A DNA stretch of 64,000 nt, taken from the NCBI GenBank assembly GCA_026399835.1, contig JAPLQE010000064.1, positions 1-64,000 on the forward strand. The letters run 5' to 3'. Below the pieces are notes generated by a model, which made no database searches, had not been told where the DNA came from, and saw only the letters and a list, made by a program, of their open reading frames with translations. Position 1 is the stretch's first letter; every line of letters starts with the position of its first letter. The DNA is from Burkholderiales bacterium. GTDB taxonomy: Bacteria; Pseudomonadota; Gammaproteobacteria; Burkholderiales; Burkholderiaceae_E. The position numbers were made by a program, and so were the translations under genes. This document shows, in pieces, positions 35,397-43,595 of the stretch.

Positions 35397-37427
35397 TCAA
35401 TCCAGCAGCGGCTGGTACGCGTCCGACTCGACCACCTTCCATCGCCCGGCAACCGTCGCCACCGCCACCGCGGCGACCAGCATCGCGCCCAGCGTCGCGA
35501 TCGACTGGACCCAGGCGCCCGCGTAGGCGCCGAACATCGAGATCCGGATCGCGCGCACCGACCAGGACATCGGCAGGTACGGATGCAGCGCCTGGAAGAA
35601 CGGCGTGGCGAGCTCGATCGGCAGCGTCGAGCCGGATGCGCCGAGCTGCGTGACCAGCAGGATCACCGCGATCAGCTTGCCGGCGCTGCCGAAGACGCGC
35701 ACCAGCATGAACAGCACCGCCAGGAAGGTCAGCGCGGTCAGCACGAGCGTCGCGACGAAGCGCAGCGTGCTGACCACCTCGATCTTCATCACGACCTGCA
35801 GCAGCCCAGCGAGCAGCGCCGCCTGCCCGGCCACCACCACCGCCGGCACCACGAGCTTGCCGAGCACGATGCCCAGGGTCGGCTGCCCCAGCATCGGCGC
35901 GGGCAGCTTCTGGTAGGCGAAGAGCACCGCGCACAGCGTGGCCCCCACCCACAGCGCCAGCGGCAGGAAGTTGGGCGCCATCGCGGTCGCCTGGTTGGGC
36001 ACCCGGGCGCTGTACTCGAGCTGCGCGCGTACCGTCGAGCTCAGGCCCGCAGGCGTGCCGTTCGGCGTGCTCGTCGGCGGCGGCAGGCTCGCGCGCAGCG
36101 CCAGCAGGCCGTCGCGCACCTGGGCGGCGGCGGCGTCGAGTTGCTCGAGGCCGGCGCGCAGCTCCTTGCCGCCGGACTGCAGGCGCAGGCTCGCGCCGGC
36201 GAGCTCGGCGGCGCCCTGTGCGGCGCTGGCCTGACCCGACAAGAACGCATCGAGCGTGCGCTGCGGCGGCAGCGCGCCGTCGAGCCGCGCGAGCGCGATG
36301 CCGAGCGCCGTGGTGCCCTGCACGAGCGTGCCGACGCCCGCGGCGAGCGTGCCCGCGCCCACCTCGAGCCGCATGCCGCCCTGGGCCGCGACCTCGAGCC
36401 CGTCGCGCAGCTGCCCGACGCCGTCGCGCAGCCGTGCCGAGCCGTCCGCCAGCGCCTTGCCGGCGAAGGGCACGAGCGCCGCCTCCTCGCCGAAGGTGGT
36501 GGCGCCGTCGCGCAGCAGGCGAGCGCCCTCCTCGAGGCGCACGAGCACGGCCGCGAGCTCGCGCTGCCCGTCGGCGAGTTCGGTCGCGCCGCCGTGCAGC
36601 CGCGCGAGCTCGGCGTCGGGCGGCATCCGGGCACGCATCGCCCGGATCGCCTCGGTGGCCTGCCGCACGCCTTCGGTCAGCTGGCGGCTGCCGGTCTCCA
36701 GCGACTTGACGCCCTGCTCGAGCTGGCCGCTGCCCTGCGCGACGCGCGCGGTGCCGTCGGCCAGCAGCTGTCCGCCCGCCCTGGCCTGATGCGTGCCCGC
36801 GGCCACCTGCGTCGAGCCGTCGATCAGCTGCGCGATCGCCTGCCGCAGCTGCACCAGCCCGCCCTCGGAGCCGTTGACCATCTTCAGCACCGCATCGAAG
36901 CGCTGCTCGTTGAGACGCTGGTTCAGGCGTGTCGCGATCTCCGGCGCGAAGCGCCGCGCGAAGCCCGCGCCGGAGTAGTTGTTGCCCTCCGACGCATGGA
37001 CGGTGAAGCGGGCCGCACCGAGCTCGTCGGCACCGACCACACGCTGGCTGAAGTCGCGCGGAATCAGCACCGCGAAGGCGGCCGAGCCCTCGTCGACCGC
37101 GGCCAGCGCCGACTCGGTGTCCGCCATCCTCTGGTAGGTGAACCGGGGGTCCTCGGTCAGCGATTCGACCAGCGTGCGTCCGACTTGGATCCGCGTCCCG
37201 AGGTGCACGGCGCCCCGATCCTGGTTGACCAGCACCACGGTGAGGTTGCGGGTGCGCGAGGCCCAGTCCCAGAGGCTCGACAGGTAGATGCCCGCATAGA
37301 GCGCCGGAATGACCAGGAAGACGGCCATCGCCGCAGTGAAGCGCGGATGCGAGCGGAAGAATCGCAGGTCGTAGCTCGCAGCCTGCGCCACGGCGCCGAG
37401 CATCGAGCGAGTCAGAGAGAGGGTCAT
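35397..37427 (-). CDS. YhgE/Pip-domain ABC-2-like membrane protein
   Basis: Membrane protein of 676 residues. One N-terminal helix (AAMAVFLVIPALYAGIYL) and a large extracytoplasmic part contain many Ala/Gly/Gln heptad-like repeats of the pattern LxxGxxQLxxG (about residues 200-490). Five C-terminal helices end near VAAVAVATVAGRW. This is the layout of YhgE/Pip proteins, related to ABC-2 permeases and, in Gram-positives, to phage infection and ESX-type secretion. NYSGAGFARRFAPEIA is the conserved Pip segment. The role in proteobacteria is unclear. Start ATG at 37427. Confidence 0.88.
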   Translation of the reverse strand: MTLSLTRSMLGAVAQAASYDLRFFRSHPRFTAAMAVFLVIPALYAGIYLSSLWDWASRTRNLTVVLVNQDRGAVHLGTRIQVGRTLVESLTEDPRFTYQRMADTESALAAVDEGSAAFAVLIPRDFSQRVVGADELGAARFTVHASEGNNYSGAGFARRFAPEIATRLNQRLNEQRFDAVLKMVNGSEGGLVQLRQAIAQLIDGSTQVAAGTHQARAGGQLLADGTARVAQGSGQLEQGVKSLETGSRQLTEGVRQATEAIRAMRARMPPDAELARLHGGATELADGQRELAAVLVRLEEGARLLRDGATTFGEEAALVPFAGKALADGSARLRDGVGQLRDGLEVAAQGGMRLEVGAGTLAAGVGTLVQGTTALGIALARLDGALPPQRTLDAFLSGQASAAQGAAELAGASLRLQSGGKELRAGLEQLDAAAAQVRDGLLALRASLPPPTSTPNGTPAGLSSTVRAQLEYSARVPNQATAMAPNFLPLALWVGATLCAVLFAYQKLPAPMLGQPTLGIVLGKLVVPAVVVAGQAALLAGLLQVVMKIEVVSTLRFVATLVLTALTFLAVLFMLVRVFGSAGKLIAVILLVTQLGASGSTLPIELATPFFQALHPYLPMSWSVRAIRISMFGAYAGAWVQSIATLGAMLVAAVAVATVAGRWKVVESDAYQPLLD

Positions 37428-37646
37428 GCGCGGAGTCGACGGCAGGGGGATCGGCCGAGAGGCGGGCCGATCGCGTGTGCCGGCGAGCTTAGCAGGCTGG
37501 CGGCGCGGCGCACACGCGCCGGGCCCTGGCGGGTCGGAGCGCCCTGCCCCGCGCGCCGTTCCGCGGATCGCCCGCCGCGCGTGAGCCGGGCCGCGATTCG
37601 TGGAACCCTGCGGGCGTCGCGCCCCGGCGGCGCAGGAGAAGCCTCG

Positions 37647-39236
37647 ATGATCGACAACTTCGGCCGCAGCCGGCAGGTCACCAAGACCGCCGTCGTCAGC
37701 CCACACGGCGTGGTCAGCGCCCAGCACCGCGTCGCGGCCGAGATCGGTGCGGCGGTGCTGGCCGGCGGCGGCGACTGCATCGACGCCGCGGTCGCGACCT
37801 CGTTCGCCGTCGGCACGCTCGAGCCCTGGATGAGCGGCGTCGGCGGCATCGGCACGATGGTGCTCTACCGGGCGAAGGAGGACCGCTACGAGGTGATCGC
37901 CTTCGGCGGCGAATCGCCGGCGGGGCTCGATCCGCGCGACTATCCGCTCGCCGCCGACGGCACCGCCTCGGGCCTGTTCCCCTGGCGCCGCGTCGAGGGC
38001 GACCGCAACCTGCACGGCCCGGCGTCGATCGCCGTGCCCGGCGTCGTCGCGGGCATGGGCGAGGCCCACCGCCGGTACGGCAGGCAGCCGTGGCGCGACC
38101 TCGTCCGGCCCGCCGCGGCATTGGCCGACGAAGGGCTGTTGGTCGACTGGTACACCACGCTCAACATCGCCACGGGCGCCGACGAGCTTCGCCTGTATCC
38201 GACGGCGGCAGCCGAGTTCCTGCGCGACGGCCTGCCGCCGAGCGTGGGCTGGGGCGTGCGCGACGTGCAGCGTCTGCCGCGGCCCCGCTACGCCGCCACG
38301 CTGCGGCACATCGCGGACCACGGTGCCCGCAGTCTCTACGAGGGCGACCTCGCGAATGCGCTGGCCGGCGAGATCGCCGCGGCCGGCGGATCGCTGCGCA
38401 CCGCCGACCTCACCGCCTACCGGGCGCGCGTGACGCCCTCGCTCGCCATCCCGTACCGGGACGCGATCGTGCATGCGACGCCCGAGCTGACCGCGGGCCC
38501 GACGCTCGCCCAGACGCTCAAGCTGCTGTCGGACTGGACGCCGGGCTCGCGCGCGCCCGACGCCGCGGCCTACGCCGCCTATGGCCGGGCGCTGCAGCAG
38601 GCCTACCGGCAGCGGCTGAGCGACATGGGCGACGCCGACGGCAAGCGGGCGGTCGGCGCCGAGCACCTGCCGCCGACCTGCACCACGCACTTCAACGTGG
38701 TCGACGCCGAGGGCAACATGGTGTCGGTCACGCAGACGCTGCTCGGCATCTTCGGCTCGAAGTTCGTCGGCCCCGACACCGGCATCCTGATGAACAACGG
38801 GATCATGTGGTTCGACCCGGAACCCGGCCGGACCAACTCGCTCGCCGGCGGCCGCCGCTGCCTGGCGAACTACACGCCGGCGATCGCGCAGCTCGGACCG
38901 TCGAGGCGGATCGCGGTCGGTGCCTCGGGCGGCCGGCGCATCCTGCCCGCGGTCGCGCAGATGCTGTCGTTCGCGATCGACTACCGCATGGACCTGCAGG
39001 CGGCCTTCGACACGCCGCGCATCGACGCCTCCGAGGGTGCGATCCTCATCGGCGACGCGCGGCTCCCGGCGGACGTGCAGGCCACGCTCGCGGCGCAGTT
39101 CGACTATGTCCCGGTGGCCCCGCAGACGCTGCCGATGAAGTTCGCCTTCCCGTCGGCGGTGCTGCGCGACGGCGCGACGAACCAGGGCGCGACCGAGGTC
39201 TTCCAGCCCTGGGGGGACGCGGTCGCGGGCGGCTGA
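37647..39236 (+). CDS. Gamma-glutamyltransferase family protein
   Basis: Ntn-hydrolase of 529 residues, full length. The N-terminal large subunit has GDCIDAAVATSFAVG and the SGVGGIGTMVLY loop. The self-cleavage/nucleophile Thr is near residue 346 in PPTCTTHFNVVDAEGNMVS. GASGGRRILPAVAQML is the conserved small-subunit loop. There is no obvious signal peptide, so it may act in the cytoplasm or be an acylase-like member; glutathione hydrolysis is not certain. The ATG at 37647 has an AGGAGA ribosome site. It is divergent from the YhgE gene across 219 bp. Confidence 0.9.
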   Translation: MIDNFGRSRQVTKTAVVSPHGVVSAQHRVAAEIGAAVLAGGGDCIDAAVATSFAVGTLEPWMSGVGGIGTMVLYRAKEDRYEVIAFGGESPAGLDPRDYPLAADGTASGLFPWRRVEGDRNLHGPASIAVPGVVAGMGEAHRRYGRQPWRDLVRPAAALADEGLLVDWYTTLNIATGADELRLYPTAAAEFLRDGLPPSVGWGVRDVQRLPRPRYAATLRHIADHGARSLYEGDLANALAGEIAAAGGSLRTADLTAYRARVTPSLAIPYRDAIVHATPELTAGPTLAQTLKLLSDWTPGSRAPDAAAYAAYGRALQQAYRQRLSDMGDADGKRAVGAEHLPPTCTTHFNVVDAEGNMVSVTQTLLGIFGSKFVGPDTGILMNNGIMWFDPEPGRTNSLAGGRRCLANYTPAIAQLGPSRRIAVGASGGRRILPAVAQMLSFAIDYRMDLQAAFDTPRIDASEGAILIGDARLPADVQATLAAQFDYVPVAPQTLPMKFAFPSAVLRDGATNQGATEVFQPWGDAVAGG

Positions 39237-39245
39237 GGCCGCCGG

Positions 39246-41531
39246 TCACGCGACGATCGTGATCGGCTCGAGCGCGTCGCCCATCGGCAGCACCCGGCCG
39301 ATGATCGCGGTCCGCGGATAGCCCGCCTCGCGCAACGCGAGCACGCACGCGTCGGCGCGGTCCGCGGGCACGCTGGCCAGCAGGCCGCCCGCGGTCTGCG
39401 GATCGAAGATCAGCGGGTAGCGCGGATCGCCGACATGGGCCTGGGCGTTGCGCACGGCGCGCCGCAGCCGCACGTTGGCCGGCTGCAGCGAGCTGAGGAT
39501 GCCGAGCGCGACGCATTCGGCGGCGCCGTCGAGCAGCGGCAGCGCGCCGAGGCTCAACTGCACGTCCACCCCCGAGGGGCGCGTCATCTCCACCAGGTGG
39601 CCGAGCAGGCCGAAGCCGGTCAGGTCGGTGCAGGCGGTGACGCCGTGCGCGCGCAGGATCCGCGCGCCGGCCTGGTTCGACACGACCATCGAGACGAGCG
39701 CCGCATCGATCCACCGGCCGCGGGCGGCATGCTGCGCGTGCGCCGCGAAGAGCGTGCCGGTGCCGATCGGCTTGGTGAGGATCAGCGCGTCGCCGGGCCG
39801 CATGCCGCCCTTGCGCATCACGCCGTCCAGCGAATCCGGAATCAGGCCGTTGATCGCGAAGCCGAGCGCGAGCTCCTGCCCCTCGCCGGTGTGGCCGCCG
39901 ACCAGCGCGCAGCCGGCCGCGTTCAGCACCTCCACCGCACCGGTCATCATCTGCAGCAGCAGGTCCTCGACCTTGCTCTCGATGCCGGGCGGCACGGTGG
40001 CGATGGCGGTAGCCGACTGCGGCTCGGCGCCCATCGCGAAGACGTCGCCGAGCGCATGGTTGGCCGCGACCTTGCCGAACAGGTACGGGTCGTCGATGAA
40101 GGCGCGGAAGAAGTCCACGGTGTGCACGGCCGCCATGCCGGGCGGGATGCGCACCACGGCGGCATCGTCGGGCGAGTGCAGGCCGACCAGCACGTCGTCG
40201 CGCTCGACCGGCCGCAGCGAGGACAGCGCCCGCGACAGCACCGTGGCGCCGACCTTGGCGCCGCAGCCGCCGCAGCGCATCGCCATCGCGGAGACGGCCT
40301 GCAGCGACTCCTCCGGACTGAGCGACAGCGCGTGGCCGGCGCCCCGCGTCGCGGCAGCGCCCGCGGCCGTCGCGGGGAACTCGGTGAACCGGCGCATGAA
40401 GCGGCGGTCGATCGTGTCCTTCCAGCGCCAGACCCAGGCGCCGGCGAAGCCGATGCGTCCGCGCGAGGCCACGGCGTACCGGTCGCCGGTGGAGATCAGG
40501 GCGAGCCAGCTGCGCTGCGGGCGGTACGGCAGCGGCGTCTCGCCGCGCAGCACGCGGCGCAGGTTCTGCGCGAGCGGCTTCGCCATCCGCACCGCGAACA
40601 CGCCGGCCTTCTCGAGCGGACGCCCTGAGAACGAGGCCACGTCCCCGGCAGCGAAGACCGACGGATCGGTGACGCTCTGCAGCGTCGGCCCCACTTCGAT
40701 GAAGCCCTGCGCGTCGAGCGCGAGACCGGTGTCCGCGAGCCAGGCCGGTCCGGCCGCGCGCGTCACCCAGAGCACCTCGTCGGCGTCGACGCTCCGGCCA
40801 TCGCGCAGATGCAGCCGTCCGGGCGTGGCCTCCACGACCTCGGCATCCACCTGCACCGAGACCTGACGATCGCGCAGCACGGCCTCGAAGCGCCGCCGCA
40901 CGCCCGCGGCGTGGGTGGGCAGGATCGTCGGGCCGGCGGTGAGCAGCACGAAGCGCAACAGTCCGGGACTGCGCCCGAGTCCCTCGAGTTCGCGGTGCAG
41001 ACGGTACTGCATCGCGAGCAGCAGTTCCACGCCGCCGGCCCCACCGCCCACGACGGCGACGGTCATCGGCGTGTGCAGCGCGCGCACGCGCTCGAGCAGC
41101 GCCCGCCAGCGCTGGTCGAATCGACCGATCGGCTTGACCGGCACGACGTTCGCCTCGGCACCCCGGACGCCGCCCGTGTCCGGCGTCGACCCGGTGTTGA
41201 TCGACACCAGGTCGTAGGGCACCGCGGGCCGGTCGCTCAGGATCACGCGCCGCTCGCCGCGGTCGATCCCGGTCACGGTGCCGCGGATCATCCGCGCGCC
41301 CGCGAAGGCGGCCAGGCGGCCCAGGTCGATGTGGACTTCGTCGAACGCGTAATGGCCCGCGACGTAGCCGGGCAGCATGCCCGAGTACGGCGTGTCGACG
41401 TCGGTGCAGATGACCGTGAGCCGCAGGCCAGGCTCCGGCTTCATCGCGAACATGCGCAGCACGCCGACGTGGCTGTGGCCGCCGCCCACCAGAACGAGGT
41501 CGCGCAGGACGGGGGAGGCGGAGGCTTGCAT
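39246..41531 (-). CDS. selD: Selenide, water dikinase fused to an FAD-dependent NDH-like oxidoreductase
   Basis: Fusion of 761 residues. Residues 1-380 are an NDH-2-like flavoprotein with dinucleotide loops VLVGGGHSHVGVLR and VAVVGGGAGGVELL, and FAAGDVASF. From about residue 405 a complete SelD follows: the active-site loop CGGCGAK at 420-426 (Cys, not selenocysteine), SPDDAAVV, FAMGAEPQSATAIATVP, ALVGGHTGEG, CTDLTGFGLLGH and IFDPQTAGGLL. SelD makes selenophosphate from selenide and ATP. The fused flavoprotein is thought to help supply reduced selenium. No selA, selB or selU lies in the window. Confidence 0.92.
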   Translation of the reverse strand: MQASASPVLRDLVLVGGGHSHVGVLRMFAMKPEPGLRLTVICTDVDTPYSGMLPGYVAGHYAFDEVHIDLGRLAAFAGARMIRGTVTGIDRGERRVILSDRPAVPYDLVSINTGSTPDTGGVRGAEANVVPVKPIGRFDQRWRALLERVRALHTPMTVAVVGGGAGGVELLLAMQYRLHRELEGLGRSPGLLRFVLLTAGPTILPTHAAGVRRRFEAVLRDRQVSVQVDAEVVEATPGRLHLRDGRSVDADEVLWVTRAAGPAWLADTGLALDAQGFIEVGPTLQSVTDPSVFAAGDVASFSGRPLEKAGVFAVRMAKPLAQNLRRVLRGETPLPYRPQRSWLALISTGDRYAVASRGRIGFAGAWVWRWKDTIDRRFMRRFTEFPATAAGAAATRGAGHALSLSPEESLQAVSAMAMRCGGCGAKVGATVLSRALSSLRPVERDDVLVGLHSPDDAAVVRIPPGMAAVHTVDFFRAFIDDPYLFGKVAANHALGDVFAMGAEPQSATAIATVPPGIESKVEDLLLQMMTGAVEVLNAAGCALVGGHTGEGQELALGFAINGLIPDSLDGVMRKGGMRPGDALILTKPIGTGTLFAAHAQHAARGRWIDAALVSMVVSNQAGARILRAHGVTACTDLTGFGLLGHLVEMTRPSGVDVQLSLGALPLLDGAAECVALGILSSLQPANVRLRRAVRNAQAHVGDPRYPLIFDPQTAGGLLASVPADRADACVLALREAGYPRTAIIGRVLPMGDALEPITIVA

Positions 41532-41612
41532 GCGATGGATCCGGAGTCTCGGACCGGATCGTACAGGGTGGCCGCGCAGCAGGCCGCCGCCTGCCGCGGT
41601 GCCGCGGTGCCG

Positions 41613-42467
41613 CTATGCCGCCAGGAACTCGACGACCATCCGGTTGAACTTCTCGGCGTGCTCCAACTGCGCCCAGTGGCCGCAGCGGCTGAACAGGTGC
41701 AGGTCGGCGTCGGGCAGGCCCCACACGAGCCGCAGCCCGATGTCGAAGGGGACGAACCGGTCGTCGCGGCCCCAGATCACCAGCGTGCGTGCCCGCACCT
41801 CGCCCAGACGGTGTCCGTAGTCGGGGAACTGCCGCGGATTGGCGGCGCTGCTCTTCACGAAGTTCTCGAGGTGGTCGCGCCGCGCGAGCATGTTCTCGAG
41901 CCGCGCCTGGTACAGCGCCTCGGTGAGGCTGCTCGTGTCGAACACGAACGCCGCCATCATCCGCTTGAGGTTCTCGATCGTCGGATCGCGGTACAGCGCC
42001 TGGATCAGCTTGATGCCCTCGGTGGGCATCGGCATGAACTGGCTCGGGCCGCCGGTGCCGCCGCCCATCAGCACCAGCCGGCCCACGCGCTCGGGCCAGG
42101 CGAGCGCGAACGCGACGGCGCTGTGCCCGCCCATCGAGTTGCCGATCAGGTGCGCGCGCCCGATGCCCAGCGCATCGAGCACGCCCTTCGTGATGCGCGC
42201 GTTCAGGTCGGAGCGCGAACCGGTGCAGACCACCGAGTCGCTCTTGCTCCAGCCGGGGCAGTCGATCAGCAGCACCCGCCAGCCCGCGTCGACCAGCGGC
42301 TCGACGTTGCGATGGAAGTTCGCCCAGCCGCTGGCGCCGGGTCCGGAGCCGTGCAGCATCACGACGACGCCGGGGCCGTTGCCGCAGTCGTTGTAGTGGA
42401 TGCGAAAGCCGTCGTCGCCGTCGCGGACGTCGACGAACCTGCTGCTCGAGGCTTCTGTGAAGGTCAT
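41613..42467 (-). CDS. Alpha/beta hydrolase, meta-cleavage product hydrolase (MhpC/BphD type)
   Basis: C-C bond hydrolase of aromatic meta-cleavage pathways, 284 residues. The oxyanion loop is [16 protein letters not shown], the nucleophile Ser is in [13 protein letters not shown], the Asp in [11 protein letters not shown] and the His in [11 protein letters not shown]. These, and the WSKSDSV segment, place it with MhpC/BphD/HsaD enzymes. An MhpR-type operator lies 57-72 bp upstream of its ATG (42524-42539), matching the operator beside the hydroxylase gene, so it is probably induced by an aromatic acid. Exact substrate unknown. Confidence 0.9.
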   Translation of the reverse strand: MTFTEASSSRFVDVRDGDDGFRIHYNDCGNGPGVVVMLHGSGPGASGWANFHRNVEPLVDAGWRVLLIDCPGWSKSDSVVCTGSRSDLNARITKGVLDALGIGRAHLIGNSMGGHSAVAFALAWPERVGRLVLMGGGTGGPSQFMPMPTEGIKLIQALYRDPTIENLKRMMAAFVFDTSSLTEALYQARLENMLARRDHLENFVKSSAANPRQFPDYGHRLGEVRARTLVIWGRDDRFVPFDIGLRLVWGLPDADLHLFSRCGHWAQLEHAEKFNRMVVEFLAA

Positions 42468-42523
42468 GGTCGCGCGCTCCTGGGTTCCGGACTATCGGCG
42501 CGCGCAGGCCGCTGGGCAAGTGC

Positions 42524-42539
42524 GTGCACCCAGTGCACC
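42524..42539 (-). promoter_or_regulatory. MhpR-like operator upstream of the C-C hydrolase gene
   Basis: Reads GGTGCACTGGGTGCAC on the minus strand, the same 16 bases found at 43427-43442 on the plus strand. It is an inverted repeat of GTGCA arms around CTGGG. It lies in the short space between the regulator gene and the hydrolase ATG. Confidence 0.7.
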
Positions 42540-42594
42540 TTCAGGTCTCGGGGATCGGGGATCGGGCTTCGCGATGCGCGTGTCGGCCCGCCGT

Positions 42595-43410
42595 TCAGCC
42601 GGCGGCCGGACCGGAGGCGATCCCGTCGGAGATCTGGCCGGCAAGCGCCCGCAGGAGCGGCACGTACCTGGAGCGGATCTCGCGCAGCACGACGACATCC
42701 CGCACGAACACCAGGTTCACCGCCGCGATCGCATGCGGGCCGTCGAAGATCGGGCAGGCGATCGCGGTGACGTCGGACTCGCTCAGCCACTCGCCGGCGT
42801 TCAGCGCGTAGCCGCGTCGGCGGGTCTCGGCGAGCAGGCGCTTCACGCGACGCGCGTCGCGCGCGAGCGCGCCATCGGCATCGTCGCGCGCCCGCAGCAT
42901 CGCGAGCGTGGCCTCGCGCGCGTCGTCGGCGCAATGCGCCAGCCACGCACGGCCGAGCGAGGACACCAGCATCGGGATCCGGACGCCGATCGTCGCGCGG
43001 TGCTGCGACAGCATGCTCTGGCGGTGCGTGGACTCGCGCACCACCATGTCGACGCCGTCGGGCGTGGCCAGATCGCTCGGCCAGGACAGCGCCCGCAGGT
43101 GGGCCCGCATCGCGGGCGCCGCGATCGCGTCGATCCAGCCGCTGCCGACGTAGCCCTCGGCCAGCCGCCTGACCTCGAAGGTCAGCGCATAGGTGCCGCC
43201 CCCGTCGCGGTGGTCGACCAGGCCCTCGGCCTTGAGCGTCTCGAGCAGTCGCTTGACGGTGGTCCGATGGATGCCGGTGACGCGGGCCACGTCGACCACG
43301 CTGCCGATGCCGCCGGCGAGCCCGTTCATCGCGCGGATCACCGACAGCCCCCGGACGAGGCCGCGCACTTCCTTGTACTGCGAGGTCTCGCTCGCGACGG
43401 CACGTCGCAT
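42595..43410 (-). CDS. IclR-family transcriptional regulator (MhpR-like)
   Basis: Regulator of 271 residues. The N-terminal winged helix is at about residues 15-75 (LVRGLSVIRAMNGLAG, then DVARVTGIHRTTVKRLLETL). The C-terminal IclR effector domain runs from about 85 and ends with LRALAGQISDGIAS. Resemblance to MhpR, the activator of phenylpropionate degradation, is supported by the operators on both sides of the gene, which resemble the E. coli MhpR box as I remember it. Divergent from the hydroxylase gene, co-directional with the hydrolase gene. Confidence 0.88.
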   Translation of the reverse strand: MRRAVASETSQYKEVRGLVRGLSVIRAMNGLAGGIGSVVDVARVTGIHRTTVKRLLETLKAEGLVDHRDGGGTYALTFEVRRLAEGYVGSGWIDAIAAPAMRAHLRALSWPSDLATPDGVDMVVRESTHRQSMLSQHRATIGVRIPMLVSSLGRAWLAHCADDAREATLAMLRARDDADGALARDARRVKRLLAETRRRGYALNAGEWLSESDVTAIACPIFDGPHAIAAVNLVFVRDVVVLREIRSRYVPLLRALAGQISDGIASGPAAG

Positions 43411-43424
43411 CCTCTGTCCTGCTG

Positions 43425-43445
43425 TCGGTGCACTGGGTGCACCGA
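43425..43445. promoter_or_regulatory. MhpR-like operator between regulator and hydroxylase genes
   Basis: Perfect palindrome with 8-bp arms TCGGTGCA and TGCACCGA around CTGGG. Centred 25 bp upstream of the regulator ATG, so it can control both divergent transcripts and allow autorepression. Confidence 0.75.
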
Positions 43446-43534
43446 GTGTACGCCGCCGGATGCAGCCCCGAGAATCCGTCCGCTGCGTGCCCGAACGTGA
43501 CCGGCATCCCCCACGCCCCCGACGAGGAGACCCG

Positions 43535-43579
43535 ATGAACCCGACCCGCCGCGCCGTCTGCGCCGCCGCCGTGAAGTGA
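43535..43579 (+). pseudogene. 14-codon signal-peptide stub, remnant of a deleted gene
   Basis: An ATG with a strong GAGGAGA ribosome site encodes MNPTRRAVCAAAVK and stops. The peptide looks like the first part of an export signal (twin Arg, then Ala-rich), as in Bug-type binding proteins. A remaining lysine codon and stop directly before the hydroxylase gene suggest that the body of the gene was removed by deletion. It could alternatively be a short leader peptide. Confidence 0.5.
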
Positions 43580-43595
43580 GCCCGGGAGCCCGACC

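Noticed and set aside
35583-42770. Very long open frames antisense to the YhgE, SelD and hydrolase genes (over 1000 codons)
   Set aside because: They mirror the G/C-rich third positions of real genes on the other strand, have Arg/Ala/Gly-rich nonsense composition and no family motifs.
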